A stretch of DNA of 64,000 nucleotides from Deltaproteobacteria bacterium (GCA_019313905.1 JAFDAI010000004.1:1-64000); one strand, 5' to 3'; numbered from the stretch's first letter, positions 54,764 through 63,773 are shown. Program-made: numbers and translations. The notes: generated from the sequence alone by a model not told the origin.

Positions 54764-55175
54764 CTTTATTCTCCATTTTTATTTTAAAGAAAAATTAAAA
54801 AAACACTAACATGAATGTTATGACAGAGCAATTACTTCCCAGGATCGACGTCAAATCCGCACATTGACAAAAGGTCTGTAAGAGAGTGAAATAATTTTAA
54901 AATTACCATATATTGATGACATCAATTTTCAAGGGAAGGAATTATAACTGGACTTTTGGAGCCCTGTTTTTTTTGTAATGAAAGGCAGAGTTTTGTTTTT
55001 CTAAGTTTCGTTTCAACTGAAAGTGGCAAAAAGCAAGACCTGATAACCAACAATGCACATATAGATTGCCACGTCGCCTTCCGTCACGCTTCGCTCGCGG
55101 CTTCGGCTGACTCGGGCAATGACCGGAAACGTAGTTATGGAAAGGTCTCAATCCGCTCAGCTTCCTGTGTCCATT
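54764..55175. other. Gene-free interval between the methyltransferase and ubiB
   Basis: 412 bases with no gene. It holds a palindromic dispersed repeat at 55064-55124. Confidence 0.5.
55064..55124. repeat. GATTGCC..GGCAATGAC type palindromic repeat
   Basis: GATTGCCACGTCGCC at one end and GACTCGGGCAATGACC at the other, with CGCTTCGCTCGCG between. It is a REP-like sequence of the kind scattered in many proteobacteria; only one complete copy is seen here. Confidence 0.55.
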
Positions 55176-56870
55176 TCACATCCTTCCTGATCGAAGGATA
55201 GATATCAGCAGACCTATTCCGAAAATGCCTGCAATACTGAAACCCGCAAGCCCCAGTATCGGGAAACCGAAAAGAAACGGTCCGATTTTTGTCCTGATGA
55301 TAAGGGATGATCCGATAATAAGGGAGGAAATAATGAGCGAAGAAGCTATCCGGTTTGATGATCTGTCCAGTCCGGATATTACATTTTCAAGTCCCCTGTG
55401 CTCAAATACTATGCTGGCCTTTCCCTGCCTTAGCTGTTTCAGGATAGTCCGCAGTTCTCCGGGGATATCCTTGAGAAGTTGAACAAGATCCCCTCCGGAT
55501 TCGAAAAAATCACCCACTACCCGTTTCGGAGAAAGCCGCTCCAGCTTGATATGCTTGATGAAGGGGGTGGCCCTCTGGGTCATGTCAAAATCGGGGTCCA
55601 GCACCAGGCCCAGTCCCTCTACCTGAGCCATTGCCTTAATCATAAGAAAAATATCTGCCGGAAGTCGCAACCCATGATTTATAATTAATTCGAGCAGTTT
55701 TTGAAAAATGTCACCTATATGCAGTTCTTTGAGAGGCTTGTACAAATACGACTCAACGAAATCGCTTATATCCCTTTCAAGGATACGGCGGTCAGGTTCT
55801 ATGTCCCACTCTACGACCTTCAGTATGGCATCCGCAATTTTGGACTCATCCCGCCTGACATAACCATACACAATATCCGCGAAATGCTCCCTCGCATATC
55901 GGTCAACACGCCCCATCATCCCGAAATCAAGATAACAGATAACATTATCCGGCATGATAAAGACATTACCCGGGTGAGGATCAGCGTGAAAAAATCCGTG
56001 CTTAAATACCTGCTCAAGTATTAAATCCGCCCCACGAGAAGCTATGATATTTCTGTCAAGACCATCATTATCCAACTTGTCAATCTCAGATGCCTTTATA
56101 CCGTTTATAAACTCCATGGTAAGGACTTGCTTCGTTGTTGTTTCCATGAAGATACGTGGAACATAAACCGATGAATTTCCAATAAACTGCCTGGCGAACC
56201 TCTCCGCGTTTGAAGCTTCGATCGTATAGTCTATCTCTTTTTCAAGTGAACGGGCGAATTCTTCGACTATTCTTGTGGGCCGGTGTATTTCCCATTCCTC
56301 AATATGTCTCTCAATCAGGATCGCCAGGTGGAGCAATATCTCTAAATCCACCTCGATAGTCGTGCGTATACCGGGTCGCTGTACTTTGACGATGACATCT
56401 TCTCCGTCTTTAAGCTGTGCCCGATGTACCTGGCCAATGGAGGCAGCCGCCAGGGGGGTTTCTTCAAATCTTTGAAATATCCCATCTATCGGAGATGTTA
56501 ACTCGGCCTCGATGATTTCTCTGACCTGGGAAAAGGGAAATGGAGGCACGCTGTCCTGAAGCTTTGACAACTCCTCTATGAATTCCACAGGGATAAGGTC
56601 CGGGCGAGAAGAGAGTATCTGTCCCATCTTCACAAAGGTGGGACCCAGTTCCTCAAGAGCCATTCGCAGGCGTTCAGATCTTGTAAGTTTTTCAACGCGC
56701 TCACGGCGTTTTCTCGAAACCATCTGCATGCCGATCTCGAGATATTGCCCCACATGGAGCCGGTCAACCAGATCACCGAATCCATATTTAAACAGGACGG
56801 TGATGATCTGACGGTATCGGTTCATATGTCGATATGTACGGGAAACGATGCCGATTTTTCTTATAAGCAT
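55176..56870 (-). CDS. ubiB: UbiB/ABC1 (AarF) family atypical kinase
   Basis: 564 residues. Hallmarks: the KxGQ motif (TFVKMGQILSSRPDLIP), alanine-rich loop LAAASIGQVHRA that replaces the normal glycine loop, catalytic GFFHADPHPGN and CYLDFGMMG, and two C-terminal membrane helices (about 505-560). UbiB proteins are ATPases supporting ubiquinone or menaquinone synthesis and lipid handling. Transcribed after the phasin-like gene with 3 bases between them. Confidence 0.93.
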   Translation of the reverse strand: MLIRKIGIVSRTYRHMNRYRQIITVLFKYGFGDLVDRLHVGQYLEIGMQMVSRKRRERVEKLTRSERLRMALEELGPTFVKMGQILSSRPDLIPVEFIEELSKLQDSVPPFPFSQVREIIEAELTSPIDGIFQRFEETPLAAASIGQVHRAQLKDGEDVIVKVQRPGIRTTIEVDLEILLHLAILIERHIEEWEIHRPTRIVEEFARSLEKEIDYTIEASNAERFARQFIGNSSVYVPRIFMETTTKQVLTMEFINGIKASEIDKLDNDGLDRNIIASRGADLILEQVFKHGFFHADPHPGNVFIMPDNVICYLDFGMMGRVDRYAREHFADIVYGYVRRDESKIADAILKVVEWDIEPDRRILERDISDFVESYLYKPLKELHIGDIFQKLLELIINHGLRLPADIFLMIKAMAQVEGLGLVLDPDFDMTQRATPFIKHIKLERLSPKRVVGDFFESGGDLVQLLKDIPGELRTILKQLRQGKASIVFEHRGLENVISGLDRSSNRIASSLIISSLIIGSSLIIRTKIGPFLFGFPILGLAGFSIAGIFGIGLLISILRSGRM

Positions 56871-56873
56871 TGC

Positions 56874-57173
56874 TTATACCTTGGTTTTCCGGGATTTCTC
56901 CATTTTTTCGATCTTGCTTTTCAGCGCCGCGAATTCTTTCCTTGTCGGAATGTTTAATTTTTCTATTGTGTCGGCAACAGTCTTTTCCACCTTTTTCGTC
57001 AGCTCTTTTTTAAACTCTTTTGACTTCTCCGTGAATTCTTTAATGGTTTCTTTACCCTCTTTTTCCGTCATTTCACCTTTTTTTATCAGTTCATCGACTG
57101 TCTTTTCTACTTTTTCCCTTGTTAAGGCCGCCAGACCTATACCCGCCAACATACTCTTTTTAAAAAAATCCAT
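56874..57173 (-). CDS. Phasin-like small helical protein
   Basis: 99 residues. Starts MDFFKKSMLAGIGLAALTRE and continues as charged amphipathic helices (VEKTVDELIKKGEMTEKEGK). It resembles the PhaF/phasin-type proteins that often sit next to UbiB genes. May coat granules or act as a UbiB accessory; not proven. It starts the two-gene unit phasin-ubiB. Confidence 0.75.
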   Translation of the reverse strand: MDFFKKSMLAGIGLAALTREKVEKTVDELIKKGEMTEKEGKETIKEFTEKSKEFKKELTKKVEKTVADTIEKLNIPTRKEFAALKSKIEKMEKSRKTKV

Positions 57174-57240
57174 CTTTCTTGCCTCCTTATCAAAATAAGT
57201 TTTAAGTTGAAAACCTCTGCAAAAAGCTGATCTTCCAGTA

Positions 57241-57440
57241 ATATTGAAGCTCCCCGCAACAAGTTGCGGGGAATCTTCAATTGTTTAGTAAGTTAGAAAT
57301 TATTTTCTGTGTTTTTCTGGCAGAAAATAATTTCGTTAACGCACTTATCCCGTTTATCGGGGTAAGGAAAGTGTTTATTTTTTATTCGCTCGCTAACCCC
57401 GCCGCAAGCAGCGAGGAATGCGCCCGCTGTTCAATTCAAA
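57241..57440. repeat. CCCCGCAAC-hairpin repeat family, copy A3 with an 80-base insertion
   Basis: ATTGAAGCT, hairpin CCCCGCAACAAGTTGCGGGG, GAATCTTCAATTGTTTAG, then extra DNA, then GTAAGGAAAGTGTTTATTTT, TTATTCGCTCGCTAACCCCG, CCGCAAGCAGCGAGG and GCTGTTCAATTCAAA. Same orientation as copy A2 but with the inner CCCCG hairpin of copy A1. The inserted segment contains its own strong hairpin (57296-57334). Confidence 0.75.
57296..57334. other. Perfect 14-bp hairpin inside copy A3
   Basis: GAAATTATTTTCTG, 11-base loop, CAGAAAATAATTTC. It lies in the segment that interrupts the repeat. Confidence 0.7.
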
Positions 57441-57570
57441 CCCTGTAACATTAAAGATTGATTAAAGCACAATCCCATTCTCATGCCATGTTTACATTAC
57501 AAACCGAAGAAAAAGTGACAATAATAGAAAAATCATTATAACACTTTAATATAACCCAACAACAGGAAAA

Positions 57571-57732
57571 GTTGACGGCTTTGTAAAAAGTCCCAAAAAT
57601 GTCATGCCGGACTTGATAAGCTTGCCCCGTACTTGATACGGGGGCATCCAGAACATATTGAAATGACTCGATTCCGGCTTCCGCCGTAATGACGAAAAAT
57701 GATGTTTCCTGATTTTTTACGGGTGCATAAAA
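57571..57732. repeat. GTAAAAAGTC-family palindromic repeat, copy B4
   Basis: Left end GTTGACGGCTTTGTAAAAAG and right end GATTTTTTACGGGTGCATAA are imperfect inverted termini about 160 bases apart. The interior carries a GTCATGCCGGAC .. TTCCGGCTTCCGCCGTAATGAC element of a type scattered in many bacterial genomes. With copy A3 it fills the 740-base gap between the phasin gene and ilvN. Confidence 0.7.
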
Positions 57733-57794
57733 GTTAATTTTTAATGAGATAGTTTGGTCGAAGGGGTAAGCGAAAATTTCTTTGACAGGGCGGT

Positions 57795-57833
57795 GAAACA
57801 GAAAACACCGCAGGCACAACTATGCCTGCGGTG
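57795..57833 (-). terminator. Intrinsic terminator of ilvB-ilvN
   Basis: On the minus strand CACCGCAGGCA, a 6-base loop, TGCCTGCGGTG, then TTTTCTGTTT. A perfect 11-bp GC-rich stem with a U-tract, 80 bases after ilvN. Confidence 0.85.
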
Positions 57834-57913
57834 AGGAGATTCCGGTCTTGCTGAAGCAGCCGGGAAATTTGCGGCTGCCCACAGTAGAAGAGTATCTTTG
57901 AACAGCGTGCTGG

Positions 57914-58408
57914 TTAAAATTCACTGTCTTTTTGCCGTAAGGCAACCACACCGGTCCTTGCGATCTTATCAATACCGAGGGGTCTGAGGAGATTGATGAT
58001 TGTTCCCATCTCTTCCCTGCTTCCCGCAGCCTGGATAATACAGTAATCATTACGCATGGAAATAATCTTGCAATCGAACATGCCGACACACTGTATTACC
58101 TCCGGCCTGTTTTTCTGATCCAGATCGATCCCTATAAGTATCATTTCCCTCTGCGCGGATTGACCCGGGACCAGCTCGGTAACATCCAGGACATCGACCA
58201 GCCGGCTCAACTGCTTTTTCACCTTTTCGATAAAATCCGAATCCGCGTTGGTAATTGACGTTATTCTTGAAACTTCGGGAGAAATCGTCTCCGCCACGCA
58301 GAGACTCTCTATATTATAACCAAGCCTTCCGAATACACCGGTAACCCTGGATAATACACCCGGCTTGTTGTTAACCAGTATCGCAATTATACGTTCTCTC
58401 ATCTCCAT
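57914..58408 (-). CDS. ilvN: Acetolactate synthase regulatory (small) subunit
   Basis: 164 residues. ACT domain at the N-terminus (ILVNNKPGVLSRVTGVFGRL, YNIESLCVAE) that binds valine for feedback control, and a second ACT-like half from about 80. Forms holoenzyme with IlvB. It follows ilvB by 120 bases and is closed by a strong terminator, so ilvB-ilvN is a compact unit. Confidence 0.95.
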   Translation of the reverse strand: MEMRERIIAILVNNKPGVLSRVTGVFGRLGYNIESLCVAETISPEVSRITSITNADSDFIEKVKKQLSRLVDVLDVTELVPGQSAQREMILIGIDLDQKNRPEVIQCVGMFDCKIISMRNDYCIIQAAGSREEMGTIINLLRPLGIDKIARTGVVALRQKDSEF

Positions 58409-58528
58409 TTTTTACTATCCTTTCGTATCAATATTCAGTTCTTCAAAAAATTTGACAGAACCAACAGAATTTCCAAAATCCAAAATCAATAATTACGCCA
58501 GGGGGTATAATCTTTTACCCTCCACAAC

Positions 58529-60208
58529 CTATCCCTGTCTTCCACCTATCATATCTATGTTCGATCCTCCCGGCGGTATGATAGGAAAGACATAAGTATC
58601 GGGATCAACGAGCACCTCCAACAGAAATGGCCCGTCGGCGGCGCACAATTTTTCTATACCTGCCCCGGAATTCTCAACAGGGACCCTGTCGGCCTGGATG
58701 CCGAAGCCCTTGGCTACAGCAACTATATCAACCTTGTCACCCAGTTCTATATCATTGAAGCGGGCGCCATAGAACAGGTCCTGCATCTGGCGTATCATAC
58801 CGAGATGACCGTTGTTGAAGACCACTATCTTGACAGGCAGATTGTAATAACTTATTGTCGCAAGCTCCTGTATGTTCATAAAGAATCCACCGTCTCCCGA
58901 AAAGACAACCACCCCGTGGTCCGGCATTCCGATCTTCACACCCATCGCCGCGGGGAGGCCAAATCCCATCGTACCCAATCCTCCCGGTGTAATCATGCCG
59001 CGAGGAGTTTTTGTTTTCCAGGATCGGACCGTCCATATCTGGTTCAGCCCCACGTCCGTAATAGCTATGGTTTCCTCCGGCATAGCCGTCTGGACATCTC
59101 TGATAAAGGCGCCCGCTGGTCCACATTCTTTCATTGACCTGTCCTTGCCCAGGGCATTTCTTTCTTTCTCTATCCTGTTCAACCACCCGCTCCTCTCTTT
59201 TCTTTCCACGAGTGGAGTCAACTTTGCAAGAGCTTCGTGAATATCACACACCAGGGATATATCCGCCTTTATGACCTTGCCGATGGAGGATGGATCTATA
59301 TCTATCTGGGCAATGGTGGCAAGCGGGGCGAATTCTTTCACGATCGACGTACTGCGATCACTGAAGCGGGCGCCCACTGTCAGGATAAAATCTGAATCGT
59401 GTACGATACGATTGGCCAGTTTATTTCCATGTGTGCCTATGAAGCCCAGATTGAACCCATTTGAAGCGTATACCGAACCAATGCCCATCATTGTTGAAAC
59501 AAACGGGATATTCCCCTTTTCAATCAATCCGGCAAGTTCCTCACATGCCTGGGAGAGTTTCACGCCTCCACCGATGAGAATAACCGGCCTTTCAGACATA
59601 TTCATATAGTTCGCGATTTGCTGCAGCTGTTTCTTATCTTTTTTGCTCTCCGCATGCTGTTTCCCCGGCACTGTAGCTGCGGCATCCTCATCTTCACTTT
59701 GTTCACACTTTGCAGCCATTACGTTTCTCGGAAGGTCTATAAGGACAGGTCCGGGCCGGCCGCTCCTCGCAATCTCAAACGCCTGTTTTACAGTGGCTTC
59801 CACCTCGCCCGGATCACTTACCAGGTAGCTGTGTTTTGTGATGGGCATGGTAATCCCTATTATGTCAGTTTCCTGAAAGGCATCGCTTCCCAGAAGCTCC
59901 GTCGTTACCTGCCCTGTGAGGACGACCATGGGAGTTGAATCCATGTACGCCGTTGCAATACCGGTTACCAGGTTGGTAGCACCCGGACCCGAAGTGCCCA
60001 TACATACACCAACCTTGCCGGTTGCCCTGGCGTAGCCATCCGCGGCATGAGCGGCCGCCTGTTCATGTCTCACAAGATAATGTCTTATCGGGCTTTCATC
60101 CAGACTGTCGTGAATGGGCAGGCTGTTCGCCCCTGGATATCCGAAGATAACCTCAACGCCCTCTTTTCTCAATGCCTGCAGCAGTATTTCAGCTCCTGTC
60201 TTTTCCAT
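58529..60208 (-). CDS. ilvB: Acetolactate synthase catalytic (large) subunit
   Basis: 559 residues. TPP-dependent enzyme making acetolactate or acetohydroxybutyrate, the first common step to Val, Leu and Ile. Motifs: VIFGYPGANSLPIHD with RHEQAAAHAADGYARATGK (catalytic Glu), the FAD-domain middle, and the TPP motif VFSGDGGFFMNIQELATISY. The ATG at 60208 has GGGGAG upstream; the frame extends to 60286 without homology. Expression is expected to be controlled by the leader attenuator upstream. Confidence 0.97.
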   Translation of the reverse strand: MEKTGAEILLQALRKEGVEVIFGYPGANSLPIHDSLDESPIRHYLVRHEQAAAHAADGYARATGKVGVCMGTSGPGATNLVTGIATAYMDSTPMVVLTGQVTTELLGSDAFQETDIIGITMPITKHSYLVSDPGEVEATVKQAFEIARSGRPGPVLIDLPRNVMAAKCEQSEDEDAAATVPGKQHAESKKDKKQLQQIANYMNMSERPVILIGGGVKLSQACEELAGLIEKGNIPFVSTMMGIGSVYASNGFNLGFIGTHGNKLANRIVHDSDFILTVGARFSDRSTSIVKEFAPLATIAQIDIDPSSIGKVIKADISLVCDIHEALAKLTPLVERKERSGWLNRIEKERNALGKDRSMKECGPAGAFIRDVQTAMPEETIAITDVGLNQIWTVRSWKTKTPRGMITPGGLGTMGFGLPAAMGVKIGMPDHGVVVFSGDGGFFMNIQELATISYYNLPVKIVVFNNGHLGMIRQMQDLFYGARFNDIELGDKVDIVAVAKGFGIQADRVPVENSGAGIEKLCAADGPFLLEVLVDPDTYVFPIIPPGGSNIDMIGGRQG

Positions 60209-60245
60209 TTCTCCCCTTCCTGATAACGTTTTTATTATAAAATCG

Positions 60246-60268
60246 GTTCTCACAGTTTGTGTGGGAAC
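60246..60268. other. Hairpin just upstream of the ilvB ribosome-binding site
   Basis: GTTCTCACA, GTTTG loop, TGTGGGAAC: 9 bp with one wobble. It lies between the attenuator and ilvB. Confidence 0.45.
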
Positions 60269-60314
60269 AGGCAAATAAAAAGCCACAAACTCTTTATGCG
60301 AGATGCGGCTTTTC

Positions 60315-60349
60315 TACAAAAAAGCCGCGGGCTTTGGGGCCCGCGGCTT
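60315..60349 (-). terminator. Attenuator terminator in the ilvB leader
   Basis: On the minus strand AAGCCGCGGGC, a 6-base loop, GCCCGCGGCTT, then TTTTTTG. An 11-bp GC-rich stem with a U-tract, placed between the leader peptide and ilvB. A second hairpin can form from the terminator 3' arm and a downstream GAAAAGCCGC. Confidence 0.85.
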
Positions 60350-60384
60350 GATTTCTTTTTTAGTCCATCAGGATCAAGCAGCGG
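60341..60384 (-). promoter_or_regulatory. Antiterminator pairing in the ilvB leader
   Basis: The leader RNA segment CCGCTGCTTGAT (60373-60384), which spans the end of the leader peptide and its stop, is complementary with one mismatch to ATCAAGCCGCGG (60341-60352), the 5' arm of the terminator. A ribosome stalled on upstream Val/Leu codons would leave the first segment free to pair and block termination. Confidence 0.75.
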
Positions 60385-60457
60385 TCCCCGTAAGTACTAC
60401 TACGAGTACGAGTACACTTACCAAAACTGTAACCGCTTTTTCAAATGGACGTATCAC
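60374..60457 (-). CDS. Val/Leu-rich ilv leader peptide
   Basis: 27 codons from a GTG at 60457 to TGA at 60374-60376, preceded by GAGGAG at a good distance. It reads MIRPFEKAVTVLVSVLVLV then VVLTGTAA: eight Val and four Leu codons, most in one cluster, five of the Val codons being GTA. Peptides like this (ivbL of E. coli) sense charged tRNA-Val and tRNA-Leu. The terminator and antiterminator pairing follow it directly. Confidence 0.85.
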   Translation of the reverse strand: MIRPFEKAVTVLVSVLVLVVVLTGTAA

Positions 60458-60490
60458 TGACTGTTCTCCTCAAACGAAATTAAATCCAAC

Positions 60491-60516
60491 CTTATATAAA
60501 AAAACTCTTTTGTCAA
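60491..60516 (-). promoter_or_regulatory. Possible promoter of the ilv leader
   Basis: On the minus strand TTGACA (60511-60516) followed by a T-rich spacer and TATAAG (60491-60496). The spacer is only 14 bases, shorter than usual. Confidence 0.4.
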
Positions 60517-60531
60517 GAGATTTCTCAACCG

Positions 60532-62928
60532 TCAATCCCCTGAATCAAGATCATACTGGAAAAATTCTTTATCTTCGCTGGCATCATCCTCGGGTACAAT
60601 TTCGGTAGGCGCCGTTCCCTCCAGAAAACATTCAAATATGTATTTTTCGGAGCCAGGACCAGCCAGAGCTCCTGTTTCGGGATCTATTTTGGCAAATACA
60701 ACTCCCTCGGGAGGCGAGAAAGATTCAACCGGAGTACCGGCAAGCGCCTTTTCCATAAAATATAAAAAGATGGGACTGGCGGCACGTGAACCAGTTTCAT
60801 GTTTACCCAGTGGTTTCAGATCATCAAAACCGACCCATACACCCGCGGCAAGCGAAGGGGTAAATCCCATAAACCATGCATCCTTGAGATCATTGGTTGT
60901 GCCTGTCTTGCCTGCCACAGGCCTGCCAAGGGCTTTTACCCGCCAACCGGTGCCTCCTTTGACAACCTCCTGGAGCAGATGAGAGGCTATATATGCGATG
61001 CCGGAATCAACAACCTGTTCTACTTCAGGCACATTCTCCTCCACTATGTTGCCGGTGCGGTCAACAATCTTCTTTATAAAGAATGGTCTGACCCTCTTGC
61101 CTCCATTCGCGAAAATTCCATAACCCCTTACCATCTCCAGAAGCGTCACGCCCGATGTCCCGAGGGCCATGGAAAGGTCTCTCGTGAGTGGGGTTGTTAT
61201 CCCCATATTAACAGCGTAATCAGCAGCATAATTTATCCCGATCTCCTTCAGGAGTTTTATGGTTACCAGATTCCTCGATTTGATGAGAGCAGTCCTTAGA
61301 GTTGTGGGGCCGTAAAACTTCTCTGAAAAATTTCGCGGTTTCCAGAGACTGTCCTTCAGTGTATCTCTGTAGATGACAGGGCTGTCCATAAGTGTGGTCG
61401 CGGGAGTCATGCCCTTGTCAAAAGCCGCGGTAAATATAAAGGGTTTGAAAGCGGACCCCGGTTGTCTTTTTGACTGTGTGGCGCGGTTGAACTCACTCTT
61501 TTTGTAGCTTCTGCCCCCGACCATCGCTTTTATCTTTCCGGTATTCGAGTCCATGGCGAGAAGTGCGCCCTGCACCAGAGGTTCCTGCTCCAGGGCCAGC
61601 TCCAGCTTTCCATCCGCAACGCTCAGGACCTTCACTTTCACGACATCTCCTGTCTTGAGCACATCCGCCGGATCTTTAACTTTAGCCGCATTGTAGGCAA
61701 TTTTCGGATCGGGTACCCTGGCCCACGACATATTTTTCAGCGTCATAGTGCCTTCATATTCGCCCACCCTTAATCTTACAATTTTTTCCCCGCTGTCCAC
61801 ATCCACCACGATGGCCTTCACAATACGGCCCTCCAGTGGCTTATCCATGTCCACTTTCATGTCTTGCACAAAAAACTCAATGTCTTCCTCGGGCACCCTT
61901 TTCAGAACTCCTCTGTACCCCTGTCTCTTGTCCAGTTCTCTCAGCCCTTTTGCCACGGCATCCCTGGCCGCCTTCTGACAGGTCATGTCCAGTGTGGTAT
62001 ATACCTCAAGACCTTCTCTATACAGGACATCGCTGCCATATTTAGTCTGGATATACCGGCGGACGTTTTCGGTAAAATAGGGCGCTATCTTATCCTTGCT
62101 CTCGGCCTTTTTCAGCTCTACAGGCGCTTCGATCGCTGCCATCTTCTCCTTTTCCGTTATGTATCCATCCTCTGCCATCCTGTTCAGGACGTAGATCTGT
62201 CTCCGGCGGGCACGTTCGGGATGCAGTGAAGGGGAATACCTGCTGGGGGCCTTGGGAAGACCTGCAAGGAGGGCCGCTTCAGAAAGGGTAAGTTTCTCGG
62301 CGGATTTTGCGAAATAGTGTTGCGACGCGGTTTCTATACCATACGCCCCATGTCCGAGATATATATGGTTCAGATAGAGGTTGAGTATCTCATATTTCTT
62401 TAAATATTTGTCTATCCTGTAGGCCAGAATAGCCTCTTTCAGTTTCCTGATATATTTCTTCTCCGGTGACAGGAAAAGAGATTTGGCTACCTGCTGAGTT
62501 ATGGTGCTTCCCCCCTGAACGATTGTTCCCGCCTCCACGTTTTTAAAAAAGGCCCTGATAATACTGTTGATATCGATTCCCTTGTGGCGAAAGAAACGGG
62601 CGTCCTCTGCCGCCACAAATACCTGTATTACAAATTTTGGCAGATCGGTAACCTGGACAACCTTCCTGTCTTCAAGATAGAACTCGTCAATCAACTGGTC
62701 GTTGTCCGCGTATACTCTGGTTATTATGCTGGGCCGGTAATCCTTCAGTGAAGAGATGCTGGGCAATCCATCCACAAGAAAATAGATGAACCCCGCCCCT
62801 GCAAGGGTCGGCAGGAGGGCCAGGACGAAGATCCAGAGAAAGATTCTCTTTACAATCCCCCCCTTCTTTGTTCTTTTCTTTCCTATATCTTTCATCAATT
62901 GTTGCTTATTATTCATCATCTTTTTCAT
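60532..62928 (-). CDS. mrcA: Penicillin-binding protein 1A (bifunctional transglycosylase/transpeptidase)
   Basis: About 798 residues. Cytoplasmic basic N-terminus, one membrane anchor, GT51 glycosyltransferase (AAEDARFFRHKGIDI, GGSTITQQVAKSLFLSPEKK), an OB-like insertion, and transpeptidase with SxxK in RQPGSAFKPFI, SxN in IKSRNLV and KTG in GKTGTTNDLKDAW. Polymerises and cross-links peptidoglycan. The acidic tail ends QYDLDSGD. Start uncertain: several ATGs (62928, 62919, 62916) occur in the overlap with tatC, none with a strong site. The name mrcA/ponA reflects class only. Confidence 0.93.
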   Translation of the reverse strand: MKKMMNNKQQLMKDIGKKRTKKGGIVKRIFLWIFVLALLPTLAGAGFIYFLVDGLPSISSLKDYRPSIITRVYADNDQLIDEFYLEDRKVVQVTDLPKFVIQVFVAAEDARFFRHKGIDINSIIRAFFKNVEAGTIVQGGSTITQQVAKSLFLSPEKKYIRKLKEAILAYRIDKYLKKYEILNLYLNHIYLGHGAYGIETASQHYFAKSAEKLTLSEAALLAGLPKAPSRYSPSLHPERARRRQIYVLNRMAEDGYITEKEKMAAIEAPVELKKAESKDKIAPYFTENVRRYIQTKYGSDVLYREGLEVYTTLDMTCQKAARDAVAKGLRELDKRQGYRGVLKRVPEEDIEFFVQDMKVDMDKPLEGRIVKAIVVDVDSGEKIVRLRVGEYEGTMTLKNMSWARVPDPKIAYNAAKVKDPADVLKTGDVVKVKVLSVADGKLELALEQEPLVQGALLAMDSNTGKIKAMVGGRSYKKSEFNRATQSKRQPGSAFKPFIFTAAFDKGMTPATTLMDSPVIYRDTLKDSLWKPRNFSEKFYGPTTLRTALIKSRNLVTIKLLKEIGINYAADYAVNMGITTPLTRDLSMALGTSGVTLLEMVRGYGIFANGGKRVRPFFIKKIVDRTGNIVEENVPEVEQVVDSGIAYIASHLLQEVVKGGTGWRVKALGRPVAGKTGTTNDLKDAWFMGFTPSLAAGVWVGFDDLKPLGKHETGSRAASPIFLYFMEKALAGTPVESFSPPEGVVFAKIDPETGALAGPGSEKYIFECFLEGTAPTEIVPEDDASEDKEFFQYDLDSGD

Positions 62929-63682
62929 CTTCTTTATTATTTTTTTTTCTGCGGGCAAGTTTTTTCTCTCCCATTTTTACAACCCAGATGCTTATTTCAT
63001 AGAGAAGCATAAGGGGCAGGGCCATCAACCCCTGTGTCACAATATCCGGGGGAGTGAACAGGGCAGCGATAACGAACACCAGGAGTATCGCGTATTTTCT
63101 CTTTTTCACCAGAGTCCTGGAGTTTACCATTCCTATCTTTGCCAGGAAGAACATAAAAATGGGAAGCTCAAAGATAACGCCAAACGCGATAAGGAGTTTC
63201 ATGGAGAAAGAAAGATATTCCCTCAGAGAAAGCATTGGCCTTATAACATCATTTCCGAAGCCGATAAAGAATTTAAAACCGAACGGGAAAACAACATAAT
63301 ACGCGAACAGGGAACCCCCTAAAAAGAATATAGTGGAGAATGTAACGAAAGGCACCACATATTTCCTTTCGGATTTGTGGAGACCCGGCGATATAAATTT
63401 CCATAGCTGGTACAGAACGTACGGGCTTGCAAGAAAAATGGACGCAAAGAAAGATACCTTGAGATAGGTAAAAAATGCCTCCGGAAGACTGGTAAATATC
63501 ATGGAACTGTTATCGGGAAGCACGGCAACGAGAGGAAGCGTCAAGACCTTAAACATCTGTTCCTTAACAAAATAACATATAACGAAACAGACACCGATCG
63601 CAATCAGCGCACGCGTTAACCTTGTTTTCAATTCTTCCAGATGGAGTGTAAACGGCATCTTTTCATCTGTCTGATCGGTCAT
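62909..63682 (-). CDS. tatC: Twin-arginine translocase subunit TatC
   Basis: 257 residues, six membrane segments. Conserved MPFTLHLEELKTRLTRALIA at the N-terminus and FVFVIAALFTPPDIVTQGLM near the end; the signal-peptide receptor of the Tat export pathway for folded proteins. The basic tail (KKLARRKKNNKEDEKDDE) is longer than usual and overlaps the start of the PBP1A gene. tatB lies upstream, 177 bases away. Confidence 0.95.
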   Translation of the reverse strand: MTDQTDEKMPFTLHLEELKTRLTRALIAIGVCFVICYFVKEQMFKVLTLPLVAVLPDNSSMIFTSLPEAFFTYLKVSFFASIFLASPYVLYQLWKFISPGLHKSERKYVVPFVTFSTIFFLGGSLFAYYVVFPFGFKFFIGFGNDVIRPMLSLREYLSFSMKLLIAFGVIFELPIFMFFLAKIGMVNSRTLVKKRKYAILLVFVIAALFTPPDIVTQGLMALPLMLLYEISIWVVKMGEKKLARRKKNNKEDEKDDE

Positions 63683-63747
63683 AATGCAGGTCCGTACTAT
63701 ACTATTATATTAGCGTTATGTTAGCGCTCTCGGTCGGTGGTTAAAAG

Positions 63748-63773
63748 CAATAAAAAGGTAACTCTTTTTATGC
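63748..63773. other. Hairpin between tatB and tatC
   Basis: ATAAAAAG, GTAACT-type loop, CTTTTTAT: 8-bp AT-rich stem extended by GC on both sides. May lower tatC transcript relative to tatB, but it lacks a separate T-run. Confidence 0.4.
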
